This document shows, piece by piece, positions 25,101 through 37,300 of a stretch of DNA of 64,000 bases. Every line of letters starts with the position of its first letter. Within the stretch, counting starts at the first letter, position 1. The notes below the pieces were generated by a model that saw nothing but the letters and a program-made list of their open reading frames with translations, was not told where the DNA came from and ran no database searches. The translations under genes were made by a program, and so were the position numbers. Source of the stretch: Trichoderma breve (Eukaryota; Ascomycota; Sordariomycetes; Hypocreales; Hypocreaceae); the NCBI RefSeq assembly GCF_028502605.1, contig NC_079233.1:3410001-3474000 (forward strand), in the 5' to 3' direction.

Positions 25101-25712
25101 TGTGTCTCGTGTGTCTCGAGATCCGCGTTCGCTGCCGTCGACGCACTTGTTAGCTCCCAGTGCTACCCCTCTCGGTGAACCATCGACGACTCTGATTAAG
25201 GTTGGTGTGCCTCGTCTTCGCCTTTGTTTTGCCCAGGGAGGGTGGTTATTCGGATAAAGTTGGTGTGCTGCATGCGACAGATTCGGATTTTCCTTTTCAA
25301 ATCTAAGGACCGGTACCTTTTGGAGGGTACCATTCGTTCGCGTTGATTTTCTTGAGCCCGAGTGTTGCACCGCCATTCAGCTTGAAGCAGACAGACCTGC
25401 TTGTCAACTGCCTAGGCCTAGGCATTGATAGTCATCGCCAAGGAGACGTCTGGGTTTTGGAGTTGCCATACTCGCACCTATATAGAGTCGAGTAGCCTCC
25501 CCCCTTTTCTCCTTTCCCCCCAGCTTTGACCACCGGCGTCTGGCTCCATCGATAACATCAAGGTTGGCCCTAGTTGTTGTTTATATACACATTTGCTTTT
25601 GCATACACAGGTGTTTTGAGGCTTGTCGAGTTGCCGCAACTCCGAGACCTTTCCGAACCTCCAGACCTCTAGCTTGACGGACACTTTCCGAGTCTCTCCG
25701 AATATCGCAGCC
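19185..25712. other. 6.5-kb gene desert
   Basis: No frame here combines protein-like composition with splice signals or family motifs. The longest (about 176 codons, 20856-21386, -) overlaps unrelated frames. TACATGTA-type palindromes recur (about 19252, 20278, 22744, 23071). The right end is the sulfate permease leader, with TATATAG at 25479-25485. No tRNA could be recognised by eye, and a long non-coding RNA cannot be excluded. Confidence 0.45.
25479..25485 (+). promoter_or_regulatory. TATA-like element of the sulfate permease gene
   Basis: TATATAG lies about 230 nt upstream of the ATG at 25713 and is followed by a C-rich leader (CCTCCCCCCTTTTCTCC), the usual order in fungal promoters. Position and sequence only; a start site is not shown. 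Confidence 0.35.
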
Positions 25713-27905
25713 ATGGAGAGAGTATCCAAGGGCCTTTCAAAGGCTAAGGAAGATGTTGTCACAAGTTATCGTACGGATGCCAACTACAACAGGGTCAAGC
25801 GCTGGGCTGGCCCTATTGCTCGCCGCATCCCATCTGCCGCGGCTGAGTACCTCATCGAAAAGGTTCCCATTATCCAATGGCTGCCAAGGTACGATCCCAA
25901 ATGGCTGCTGAACGACTTCCTTGCCGGCATCACTGTCGGTGTCATGTTTGTGCCCCAGGGCATCTCCTACGCCAAGATTGCCACCATTCCAGTCGTTCAC
26001 GGTCTGTACTCCGCCTGGATTCCATCTTTGCTCTACCTCTTTATGGGTACTTCAAAAGGTTAGTCAAGCTCATTATTGTTCACTCTTTTGACAATTGGAG
26101 TCATTATGATTCAGTGTTGCTGACACGGATTATTTCATTTGCAGAGGTGTCTTCTGGTCCAACATCGGTTCTTGGTCTCCTCACCGCCGAGGCGGTATCT
26201 TCCCTTCCAGATGAAGACCCAGCCACTGTTGCTTCCGCCGTGGCCTTTATGGTTGGCGTCTACGCTCTCATTGTTGGTGCTCTCAAGCTCGGTTTCCTCC
26301 TCGATTTCGTCAGTGGCCCCGTCTTGACTGGCTGGATTTCGGCCGTTGCCTTGGTCATCTTGCTTGGACAAGTCGGCTCGCTCGTCGGTCTAACGGTCGG
26401 CTCTACAACTGTCGAGATCATCCGCGGTGTCCTCGGTCATCTTGATAAGATCCAGGGAATGACTGCCTGCATTGGTTTGACTGGTATTGCGATGCTCCTT
26501 GTCTTCGAGCACGTTGGCAAGACTATCGGCAAGAAGAACAAGTGGGTCAAGTTTGTCTGCACCAGTCGAGCAGCAGTTGTTCTTGTCATCTACACCTTGA
26601 TCTCCTGGGGCGTTAACAAGAATCGAGCTGAGCCTGATTATATGTGGGCTGTGACCGAGATCAAGTCCAACGGTCTCCAAAAGGCCAAGTCTCATGACAC
26701 TGCCCTTCTCGCCAAGGTGGCTGGTCGCGCTGTTGCCCCGTTCATCGCCATGTCCATCGAACATTTGGGTGTTGGAAAAGCCTTTGGACTGCGAAATGGA
26801 TATGACATTGACCGCTCTCAAGAACTGGTGTTCCTTGGAACTGCCAACATGGTTGCTAGTATTCAAGGCTCGATGGCTTCTGGAGGCGCCATGAGCCGTA
26901 CAGCTGTTTCTAGCGAGGCCGGTTCTAGGTCTCCGCTCAACTTCATCTTTACTTCCGGATTTGTTCTCTTGACTCTCTACGAGCTTGCCCCCGCGCTGTA
27001 CTGGATTCCCAAGGCCACCCTTGCCGCTATTATCGTAAGTCATCCTGTCTCATTTTAATGGTACCACGGATATACTAACATATTGCCTCTCTTACTAGAT
27101 CATGGCTGTCGCTCATCTCGTCTCTCCCCCCAAGCTCTTTTACCGATACTGGAGAATCAGCTTCATCGACTTTGTTGGTTCCATGCTAGGATTCTGGGTG
27201 ACACTCTTCACCTCCACTGAGATTGGTCTAGCCGTGTCTGTTGGTTTCAGCTTGGTATACACCCTTCTCAGACTTGCTTTCCCACGACTTGTCAAGGTTT
27301 CCCACTCGCAGACTGAGAACAACCACTGGACGCTCTCAAAGAGCCGCCCCAATGACTCGGAGCTTGATGTTCCCCCTGAGGCATACCTCGTCAGATTTAC
27401 CAGTGACCTTTTGTTCCCCAACGCCGAGCGTCTCAAGAACTCAATTGTCGAAGACATCAAGGTTCGCTACGCAGCCACCACAGAAATGGTAGAGGCCGCC
27501 GAGAAGAACCGAATGTGGAACGACTCAACCAAACGCCGAATTACAAAGATCCGCCACCGCGAACAAATCTCGCCCATTGAAACCGACCACTATCCTCTGC
27601 GCTACATTGTACTTGATTTTGGAATGATTTCATTTATTGATACAACTGGTGTTCTACTCCTCATTGAATTGAAAATGACTCTACGCAAGTACTTGGGCAA
27701 GGATTTGCAGTTCCGCTTTGTCAACATGGCTCCTCAGGTGCTTGAAAGATTCACTCGATCAGAGTGGGAGTTTGCTCGCGAAGGTGAAGAGAGAACCGGA
27801 AATGAAGACGTCATCTACTCCTCTTTCGAAGTTGCTCTTTTGCACCGCGATGGAGACGAGAAAGATGAGAAGGTTGAGTTTGTGGAGAAGACTTTGGACG
27901 TGTAA
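25713..27905 (+). CDS. sulfate permease, SulP family with STAS domain
   Basis: Three exons: 25713-26058, 26145-27034 and 27099-27905, giving 680 residues starting MERVSKGLSK. The transmembrane domain starts near residue 65 with LLNDFLAGITVGVMFVPQGISYAKIA, the SulP signature. SSGPTSVLGLLTAEAV and the MASGGAMSRTAVSSEAGSRSP segment of the family follow. A C-terminal STAS domain (about 510-660) is recognised by YIVLDFGMISFIDTTGVLLLIEL. The protein is a plasma-membrane sulfate importer of the Cys-14/Sul1 type. Selenate or molybdate transport is possible in the family, but sulfate is most likely. Introns have textbook signals (TACTAACA before TAG at 27098). Confidence 0.94.
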
Positions 27906-30050
27906 GGGGTTGAGTCTGTGACGGGGAGAGTAAGGGTTTGGGATTTGGGACTTGCGTGTTGGAATACCAGGGACAGGGGCTTGGAAACTCCTGGAGGAGT
28001 TTTGGGAACTAGGGATTTTCTTGCGATGGAATATGGGCAAACGTTACGATTATGATCTCGATATCACAATGCTGAGTTTTCTCTCAGCGACAATTTTAGC
28101 TTCACAATTTACAATTTTACCGAGACTCTTTTTTTACTTTTCATTCTTGAGGATTTGGGGTATCACCTCGGATCGTAGCCTTTTATCAATGAGATCATAA
28201 TCGACAAAACTGACTAGCCTCTCGTCAAACTGCGACTCCGAGACGTCCCGATCAGCCATCACCAGACTTGACTGAACTATACCGAAACAGCTCGTTAAAG
28301 GAAAGGCTGCCTAGACCAGAAAGTGTAAAGCTGAGACTATAATGCATGTAAGATGGAATGGCGCCAGTTCTCCCCCCCTCACGTAGATTCGTAACCGGAC
28401 GAATCTCGGTATCGGGGGAGGAGGGAAGTTGTCAAGGCTGCCTTAGCGTTAATACGCCTTCGTGGTTGTGATTCGAAGGGAGGACTTGTTAGAGTCAAGC
28501 TATTTGATTTTTGCCCCTCATGTTAGACGTAGCATAGAGTTGGGGTAAAATTCAATAGTCTCCAGCCTGAAATAGAATAGGAGAATAGTGTATCTGGTTG
28601 TCTGGAACTTTTGGATACCAGAGAGGAGAGGAGAAGGGGGGGAGGGTAGGGGGATAGGGGCAAAAGTGAGAAAAGAGGAGGAGGGGAGGGGGGATATGCG
28701 AGGAACCTTGGTTTGGAGGCAAAAACAAGCTGAATACTTGGAATCTTGCTTGGGGGTGTTTTGGAGACGTGCTGGACAAAGAGAAAAGGGGGTGTATGTA
28801 GGGTAAATGGTATGGTATGAGGAGAGGGCGTGTAAGGGGGGCGTATGTAACTCGCGTGTTAGACCGTACTTGGACAACTAGACGGGGGGAAAGACTTTGC
28901 TACTATGACCTGACGAGAGTTATGACGGGGGTTATCAGTGGCTGGGTTGGTTGGAGGAGGCGTATATGGCGAGTACATGCTGGTTTCTTGCTTGCTTTGT
29001 ACCGTAACTTGGGGTACAAGGCATGGAATCTAATCTGAATGGGGAGGAGAGTGGAGGAAGAGGAGGAGACTGCGGGCCTGTGTGTATGGGAAGTTCCGAG
29101 CAGGACGAGGCAGTAAGCCCGAGTGGCGATGAGGGAGATTCGAGTAGCGGTAAGGATGGAGTGGGTTGAATGGCTCAGAGGGGGCTCCCCGGGCCGTTGT
29201 AGTCTATTCCGGTGGCGATTTGTCACTGACATGCCTAGTATAGTTAGGTATAATTGTGTTTTCTTTTCTTTACTTGTTTGTTCTATTGTTGGAGGGCGTT
29301 TTTTGGAGGTTTGTGGAATCGTATATACCTGGTCGTGGCGAGATGGGGAATCCCACATGACTGAGAGACTAATCTCAGGGTCTACCCTGGCATGTATGAC
29401 TTTTCTTGGAGGAGTAGGATGTTGAGATAAGGGCATTTGCATTGCATTGCATATGCATTGCATGACTGGTCCTCCATTGGCAGTCCAACAGCTATCTGTG
29501 TACTCCGTCTACTACACCACCTTGCCGGTTTACTGTTGACATATTCATATTAAGCCTCACCTCTGGCTGAGAAAGTTTGTGTTATGTTACTCAACTTCCT
29601 GCGGCTGTTGAAGAATGCCTTCTTCTCCTTATGTGAGCATTTATCTCTCCAATTGCTGACATGCTTCGTCTATTCCCTGTTACCGTTTCGCGGTAGGGAT
29701 AGAAGTTCCAATATGTTCGACTATTGGTATACCTACCTGACATCCACAACACATTTGTATGTCTGCTGGAAATACCCTTTGTCTGAATCTAACATGTATT
29801 GTAGTTTGATAGCTTATACTATACTCTATGTTCAGGATATCAGGTAAGATAGCTAAATAGTAATTCGTATGTACGCTCGTAGAGATACTCTGTCTATATT
29901 TCTCACGTAGTGGCAGCGGCAGTACCAGCAGATGGCTGTCAGGTATCCTAACGGCTACTATGTATCTGTGTAGTTTACCCGATTCTTCAAGTATCTGCAA
30001 ATATCACTGCCCTCACTTGGTATCTGCCATCATGGCTCCTTTATTCTGCT
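27906..30050. other. intergenic, no gene recognised
   Basis: The 3' flank of the permease is followed by G-rich/purine-biased sequence (about 28610-28710, long GGGGAGG runs on the + strand). The open frames (e.g. 28903-29463, -) are low-complexity consequences of that bias. Nothing else supported. Confidence 0.45.
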
Positions 30051-30121
30051 ATCACTAAATTCTAACAGCATCAATATTCTCTTCCAGTATCATTGTATTC
30101 TATTATTACCACTACTCTCAC

Positions 30122-30591
30122 CTATCGTCCCTACTCTCGTCTAGTATTAACACTCTCATCTATTATTAATACTCTCATCTAGTATTAATACTCTCATCTA
30201 GTATTAATACTCTCATCTAGTATTAATACTCTCATCTAGTATTAATACTGTGAGGGATCAAACAAAGGCTCACGAATGAACGAAGCACGCAAAGAGAGAA
30301 AACACACAAAAGGACCAAAGGCACTGAGCTCAACTGCAAGAAAGCAAGCTTGTGACTAAAATCTAGATTGCGATAGGGATAAAGAGAGAAAAGACTAGGC
30401 AGGATGAGCGAGGAGGAGAACTAGCTAACTCAAAGTGGAGTCACGTGACAAATACTCTCATCTACATACATGTAGTTTCTTCTAGTATCAATACTCTTGT
30501 CTAGCATTGTCCAGTACCAATGCTCTCTCCTAGTATCGATAATTTCTGCTAGTATCAATGCTCTCTTCTAGTATCAATAGTATTTGAGATA
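30122..30591. repeat. 19-bp minisatellite, interrupted by a solo LTR
   Basis: Tandem copies of ACTCTCATCTAGTATTAAT (19 bp) are near-perfect at about 30140-30248 and degenerate on either side (CTAGTATCAATGCTCTCTT forms up to ~30591). The array is split by the insertion at 30249-30450, so it predates that insertion. The 5' edge grades into related words from about 30050. Confidence 0.85.
30249..30450. mobile_element. solo LTR of a retrotransposon (202 bp)
   Basis: The insert starts TGTGAGGGATC and ends TCACGTGACA, i.e. 5'-TG...CA-3' with the short terminal inversion TGT/ACA. It is flanked by a perfect 5-bp direct repeat AATAC (30244-30248 and 30451-30455), a target-site duplication of the size made by LTR-retrotransposon integrases. 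No internal coding sequence or second LTR is nearby, so it is a solo LTR left by recombination. Its own composition (A/G-rich, GAACGAAGCACGC) differs from the surrounding array. Superfamily (copia or gypsy) cannot be told. Confidence 0.75.
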
Positions 30592-31188
30592 GATGTGTAG
30601 ACATATGTCATGAGGTCTTGTAGGCCCAGCTCGGAGTGATGGCTATCAAGTGCCATATCTCATTAGAGCTCAACAAGAGTATAATATCTGTTCAGGTCGC
30701 TACCTCTCTCTATGTAACCCCAAAGCAATGAGTCAAAAAGACACTCCTTTATCGTTTCAGCTTTAAAAAAACTGAAATTCCGCATGAAAGCATAACTCAA
30801 TTCCAATCCTGCCCTGGAAAATGCCTCTAATGCTTGTTCCCTTCTTCTTGTAGGCCTCCCGCATGGCTAGCACTTCAAGTTCCCAAACGTGAATCACGTG
30901 TTAAAGGAGAAGATAAAAGCAGAGTTGTGCAGCTATCCAGAGACATTATTTGTCTCTTCTCTGCAAGGCTATAGCTCCCTTGCTTCCGCTAAATCTTGCT
31001 GGTCACAACTACTACAAATCAACACGAGAGAGCGAAGAAGTATATTTAGCTCTACCCTTCAGCTTTTCTGCTTCCTGCTTCTCTCACCTTTTCACCACAT
31101 CTTAATCTACACTCTGAATTTATGCAGGTTTCCGGTATGTGCAAATCCTGAGGCCGGTTTGCTGCGTCAAGATTTTGCTGGTTGCCAG

Positions 31189-31231
31189 TTGCCAGCTGGC
31201 TCACTGGCCATTAACTCCAGGCAGCTGGCAA
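31189..31231 (+). repeat. 10-bp perfect inverted repeat upstream of the giant gene
   Basis: TTGCCAGCTG (31189-31198) and CAGCTGGCAA (31222-31231) are perfect complements separated by 23 nt. They lie about 155 nt before the ATG of the DUF3638 gene, in the probable leader or promoter. It could form a hairpin in DNA or mRNA or be a palindromic factor site; no function is shown. Confidence 0.5.
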
Positions 31232-31385
31232 TGCAAACGCGAGAAATATTTATTATGAGCTGTTCTTTGTTTTCTTAACTTCTCTTTTGCAAAATTTTCA
31301 TACACCTCCACCTCCCAATTTTGTTCCCTCCCCCCTCTGCTCTGCGATTTTTGCTCCCCAAGTTACCACCCCCAAGCCCTCCGGC

Positions 31386-34300
31386 ATGATGGCTTCCCTA
31401 AAGGCTATCATTGACCATGCTGTGCTTCCTCCAAAATTACCTGGCGAAAAAGAAGAGAATTATCAAGAAATATCCTCAGAAATCCTCAGAAGACTCATTC
31501 GTGCCTGCGAAAAGGTGGAGAGTCTGGCAAGCTTACCATTTGCTGATGCTTTTCACTCTCTGGGTGAATCTCTCCAAACATGCATGAACCTCAACCAAGG
31601 ACGTCTTGACCGAGACACACTGCTAAAGCACTTTAGCCAACTTCGTCCAAACATTGTTCTCATTTGCTACGTTGTTGAGCAGAATGCTTCACTTCTCATA
31701 AGACTTGAGAACAACCAGTAAGCACCCTAACCACTCCACAAACATGAATTTCAGGTTACTAACGACGATGCAGGAGAAGCGATGAACAACTCGTCGTAAT
31801 AGAATGTTTTGAAACTTCCCCAACGACTGAGAGTGTGCTCGCGGCGGACAACGCTCTGGGATGGGATTTCCCAGGGCGTGCTGTGCGCTTGAGTCTCAGC
31901 GACTTCAGCGACGAGAATCTGCAAAAGGCCGTTTCTACATTTCTCGAGCGTGCAAGCATGGAGACTATTCAAGATCTTCAAGCTCAAACGAATAAAGCAA
32001 GTGTGTCGGTTGCCGAAATCCGAGACACTTCCGATCCATCTATAATCACTGAGATGCTCATGAGCATTCTGGAAGCCATCGGAGAATTTGCTCATGTTCC
32101 CAAGCTCAGAAAGAGAGTCAGAGACGATGTGAACTTCGTGACGGGCTCGTTGCCATGGAGAAGATTGCCGTTTTGGCTCGTTTTGCGAGTGGCTGCTCAG
32201 AGGCACCTTAATCTGTCACTCGGCGAATCGGGAAAAGCATGCTACAAGCTCTTGATGGCCGTGTTTTTCTCCGAACTACTTCACGATGCTACAAATGGCC
32301 TCGTTCCTCTCGAACAGACAAGAGACCTTGATGGAAATTTGAAACTTGATCCTAGCTTGGTCTTGACACTTCGCACAAAGCTGTGCCGTCGCATGGCTAA
32401 GCTGGAACAGGAAAGAGCCAATCTTGTGATGCACAGAGAACATTTCGAAAGCCTTTTCAGTTGCACTGCGCCAATGATCACAACCTCCATCGAGTTTTCA
32501 AACGATAGTGTGGCAAATTTATGGAATTACGTCAAGTGGAAGACCAAACGGAAGGTCCACCGACTCCCACGAAAGGCCTCTGATAAATCTCTTCAACTCT
32601 CACTTATGAAGAGCGGCAGCTATCTCGACAGACTTCTAGATAGCCACAGATCGCCAATTCCCGTTACCAACAATGGGACACTACTGCTTCCCAACCCCAT
32701 GGATACGCCTGTTCAAGAAGTTCATGCATTCACAGAAAAGATATTCCTTTTGACACGAATGGAGCAAAAGTTTGAGCTGGCCAATCTGCCAAATAGATTC
32801 AACACTGGAAATGCTAAAAGTCATTGCTGTGCATTTGCCAACAATATTCATGAGACGCTTCGGCAGCTTGGGGAGATGTATGATGGCGATCCTCTCCTAC
32901 AAAGCATTAAACTTCTCACGATATTCGAACTCTGGATGCGAATGGACGAGTGCGCCCTTGTTTCCTGTCCCCTCTTAGGTGACTATCAACCGGTTTTTTA
33001 TCCTGAGCTTCTTGATGCCCTCCAGTTGCCTTCTTTGCCCGATATGCAGCGACTCCTAGCAGTCCAAACATATCTGGCTAATCGTCATGCAAAAGCCAGA
33101 CATGGGCATATATTCAGGGCTCATGATAAAGATAGTTTTGCTGTTCAGTTTGCGAAGCAATCGGAGCAGATGAAGGCACGCTTGACGTTTGTTATGAAGC
33201 GGTCGGATGCTGACCGGACTGCCAAGACCAAGGAGTGGGAATCCAAAAAAGAGGAATACGAAACTCACTCATTGCAGGTCAATACACTGATTTGTCAATG
33301 TACGTTTCAAAACGGGAAACGTGATGTTCGCGGTTGTACGAAATGTTGGCACTGGAGGACGCGAAAGAAACTTCGAATTCAACATCATGAAGATTTTCTT
33401 CCGACGGACGAGGCGAAAAGCCATATGATTGTATTCGAACTGGAAATTCCTAAATTTCTATCTGATTACCGCGATGCGACATGGAAAATCCTTAGAGATC
33501 TGGCACATCCTACCCGTCCGTCCACCAAGTCGCCTTACACGACTCTAGACGAGTGTCGTCACCTACAGCGCTTCATGACGGCACCGAGGGGTTGCATATC
33601 TCTTGCATCGGATAAGAAGTGCTTTAGCGAAACCCATTATAGCTATAGTGATGGATTGGTGTCCCTCAAAAGGATCTTGTTGCCATTTGCAGCAAACTTC
33701 CAGCTATACGACCACGAAGCCAAGATATGGGTCAAAGATCTATCAGAGTCTCTCACGCTACATCATCTTTGCGGAATACATGTTCCACTTGGGCTTTCAA
33801 GCACAGTACTAAAGCCAGATGTGCACCCAGCCACGAGCTTGGATGGACCATCTTCGTATGAGATTCAAGCCAATACTACCAAATGCCCACCCAGCATGTC
33901 AGTGGCAGAGTTCTCGGCTTACCAAAAGCTTCTAGCTGGCAAATCACAGCGTTGGCTCAATATTCTGGTGGAATTAGGCTCGTCGAATGTGAACTTCAGC
34001 AGCGAGGACACTGCTTTGTTGGTCTCTCAACTAGCTATTCAGGCTGGTCCAGCCACTCAAAAAGAATCTGGACCTTTGCGCGATGTGCACTCGGTGTTCA
34101 GGGAAAGAAATTTCGTTCAGAGTTTGAAGAAGCAAATTCAGGCCCGAATAGATTCCATATATTCTAACTGGAGAGAGACGAATTGTATGGAGCTTCTCAT
34201 CAATTTGAGCTTGCGAGGTTTCTCTTTATTGTCAGACACTGATATGTGTGCTGAGTTTGAACAGCTACTCAGGTCAGCGAGAGATGCTACTCTCGGGTGG

Positions 34301-37300
34301 ATTATGCCATCTCAAGAAGAATCGAGAAACACTCTGGACGGAAAAGATGCTGACAGAATCGCCACATATGGGCTCAAGGCATCCCTCCTTTGTCGTCGTA
34401 CTTTCGAGATACACCTTGGCTCTGAGACAGCTTTATCCGCGGCTGATCTTTCCACCTGGATCAAGGCCTCAGTCGCACTTCAGGAAAACCGAGTTATGAC
34501 TGTCAACAATCTTTCCCCGCTAAGCAGAAGCATGATGATTCGTGATGCGAAAATGATGTTTCGTATAGACGGCTTGATTCGAGCTGCTGTGGAAGCTCAT
34601 CCAGGCGCTATTGGAGATGCCATTGGAGAGATGATCGACATCAAAGGGCATGGAGCTACTGGCAATGAGACGCAGTCCACGACATCTTGGACGTTTCTGC
34701 AGTCCCCGCATTCACGATGGATTCGATGTATTGTGCCTCAGAATCAAGCATGTTCTAGAGGCAGGCAAGTGCTTCACCTGCATATTCTTGAAGGCCATTT
34801 CTTTGTGAATGGAAAACGGCGAGGAAATCTCCCACTAGCCATTCGCAATGATCCATCTGTCAAGTCCCTATTTGGTGATCAAAATCTGCATGTATATGCC
34901 TCATCTATGCCGGGCATGGAATATGTTCTCGCGTATTCATTCCAAAATAAGCGCGTCCACTTTGGCATGCGCGATTCTGGCGCCATTATTCGAACGGAGG
35001 GACGAGAAGGACGAGATGGTCTGTTCGAATTTATACCAAGCAAAATTTTTGAGCCTTTTAGCGCATGGAGTTTTGACTTGCCCAGGAGCCTGCTGGACAA
35101 CTGCTCGCACTGGCTGAACTTGGATACGGGCATTCTGGAAATTCGGCGACAGCCCTCGATTTGGAATCGTCGACCAAAAGACTGGGTGATTAATGTCTTC
35201 AAACGATATGCAACTCGTGGTGAAAGAGTGAATTTGGTTGATCCGTGCTCTTCAGAATTCAAAAAGATTGCCAAAATCTTTGAACACTTTGAAGTGCCAC
35301 AGAGGTTGACGGTCTTTCAACCTTGGTCGGAAAGAGGCAGATTGTCCGTTGAGCTTCGTCACCTAGATCTTGAGTTTCACGTCAACAGTATCGGGCTGCT
35401 CTTCTGCAAGCAACTGAAAGCGAATATCGACATTGACCAAGATGCTGGAACGTGGTATGGGCTTGCGAGCAAGATCGTGCTGCGAGACGCCGCAGACACA
35501 AGTAAGAGGAGTATCATCATACCAAACGGAAAATTATCATGGAGGTCAAACCCAAACTATGCTGGCATTCATGTGGACACATTTTTCCAACCATCTGATA
35601 GATACTTTCGATTTGACATTGATCAAACTCTTGGTCGCTTGGTTTCACAGCCGGAACCCCTTTTGCTGTGCAGAATGGCTCTATGCCATGCGGTCACATC
35701 TTTCTGCCTCCCAGATCCTCTTACAGGAGTAACTGGCACGGAAGAAGCGGTACGAATTCTCCAATCAGGCGCAGTTCAACCTTGGTCTCCTTCGTCTTTC
35801 CCAGAACTTGGAGAGTTTGCAGTTCTGCTCCCCAAGCGACAGTACTATCCTCCTGAGTTTAAACGTCTGCAGAGAGTGAACTGGGATAGCCACCTCACAA
35901 CGACAATCCAAAGTGACCAACTTGAAGCTCTCATTCGCGAAATTGAGAGGAAAGCTGGCAATTTAGCACAATTCTCTCAGACAACCAACGCCCAAAGGGA
36001 GAAGTGTGTCGCAGAAGAAGCGTCCCAGCTACGCCTTCGGGCTCAAGCTCGCCGATCCCTTTACGAACGTACAACTGCAGATACTGCAATTCTAAGCCAA
36101 CTGTACCAACTTTATGTACCTCGTGATAGGCAATCAACTTCCAGAGGCAGCCAAGTGTATCAAGTCGCTCAGATGATACACTCGGATTCCCAGCACATAA
36201 ATATGGGACGCAATTTGAAACAAATTCTTGATGGCTGGCCTCATATTGGTGGCTTCAGAGAAGATATTTTATTCCTAGACGCAGAATCTCTCGCGAGCCA
36301 AATGGAGTCACGTATCTGCGACTGCTGGGGTTCCCTGATCAGAATATGCTGCAGCGAGAAGGACAAGCCATCGTTGATCTTCCAATTGGGACTACTGGCG
36401 TTCCAATCTAAGGCCAATATGGACATTGTTCTATCTCTGGTAGCTTTGTACTGTATAAGAGAGCTCCGGGACCTCGAACTTCCTAAGCATGCGGGTTATG
36501 AACGTTTCAGAGAGCGTGGACCTCCTCAACAAGCACTCCTTGAGAAACTCATTCACAGCGCATTCTTGCCATGCCCTGAGACGAATGCTAAGTGTCTATA
36601 TTTGGAAAGACAAAAGGAACTTGAAGAGCACATGCAAGAATGTGTAAATCAAAGTAAACTATTGGCAAAGGATATACTGGCGCAATGGCCAGAGCTCCCG
36701 GACAGTCTTAGCTTCGAGACTTCCCTCATAGATGTTCCCGCCGCTTTGGATGCCATTCGACCAGACTGGAACCGCAGAAAACAAAATGACCAGTTGGAAG
36801 CCTATGTCGATCAGGTGGATAGCATTCTCATCGCATATCGTCACAAATGCGGTGGTAGAAAATACCCCAACGAGCCGCAACTGTGGGAAAGAAACATCTC
36901 TGATCTCTCCGGCTTCGAATCTCGGGACATAATACCATCATTTTCGCGAGATCTCGTGACTAGGGCCGGTCCAGAATTGGTCCGGGTCACGAGTCACTTT
37001 CCAATCAAGTTCATTAATGTTGAAGCGCAAAATGTTGAGTCCCAGGAAAAGCAGCGTGTCTTTTCCGAAGAGCTCACTGAACTTGATCAGATATTGGACG
37101 CCTTTTCTAAGTCACCGAATACTCTACGCCAGGATTACAGCAGTGATCTTCAACGAAGTTTGACTGCTCTACAATCCACTGGCCAAACAGTACTCAGTAC
37201 TTCCATGCAGCCACTTCCAGCATGTTATGAGATCACACATGCAATTGAGCAACTACGAGGGACGATAGAAGCCTATCAGAAGTCGATCCGAGATGCTTTT

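Noticed and set aside
28903..29463. 186-codon - strand frame
   Set aside because: Arises from purine-biased sequence; low-complexity S/T/P/R translation without domains.
30122..30591. CRISPR-like array
   Set aside because: The units are contiguous 19-bp tandem repeats without spacers, in a eukaryotic genome; this is a minisatellite.
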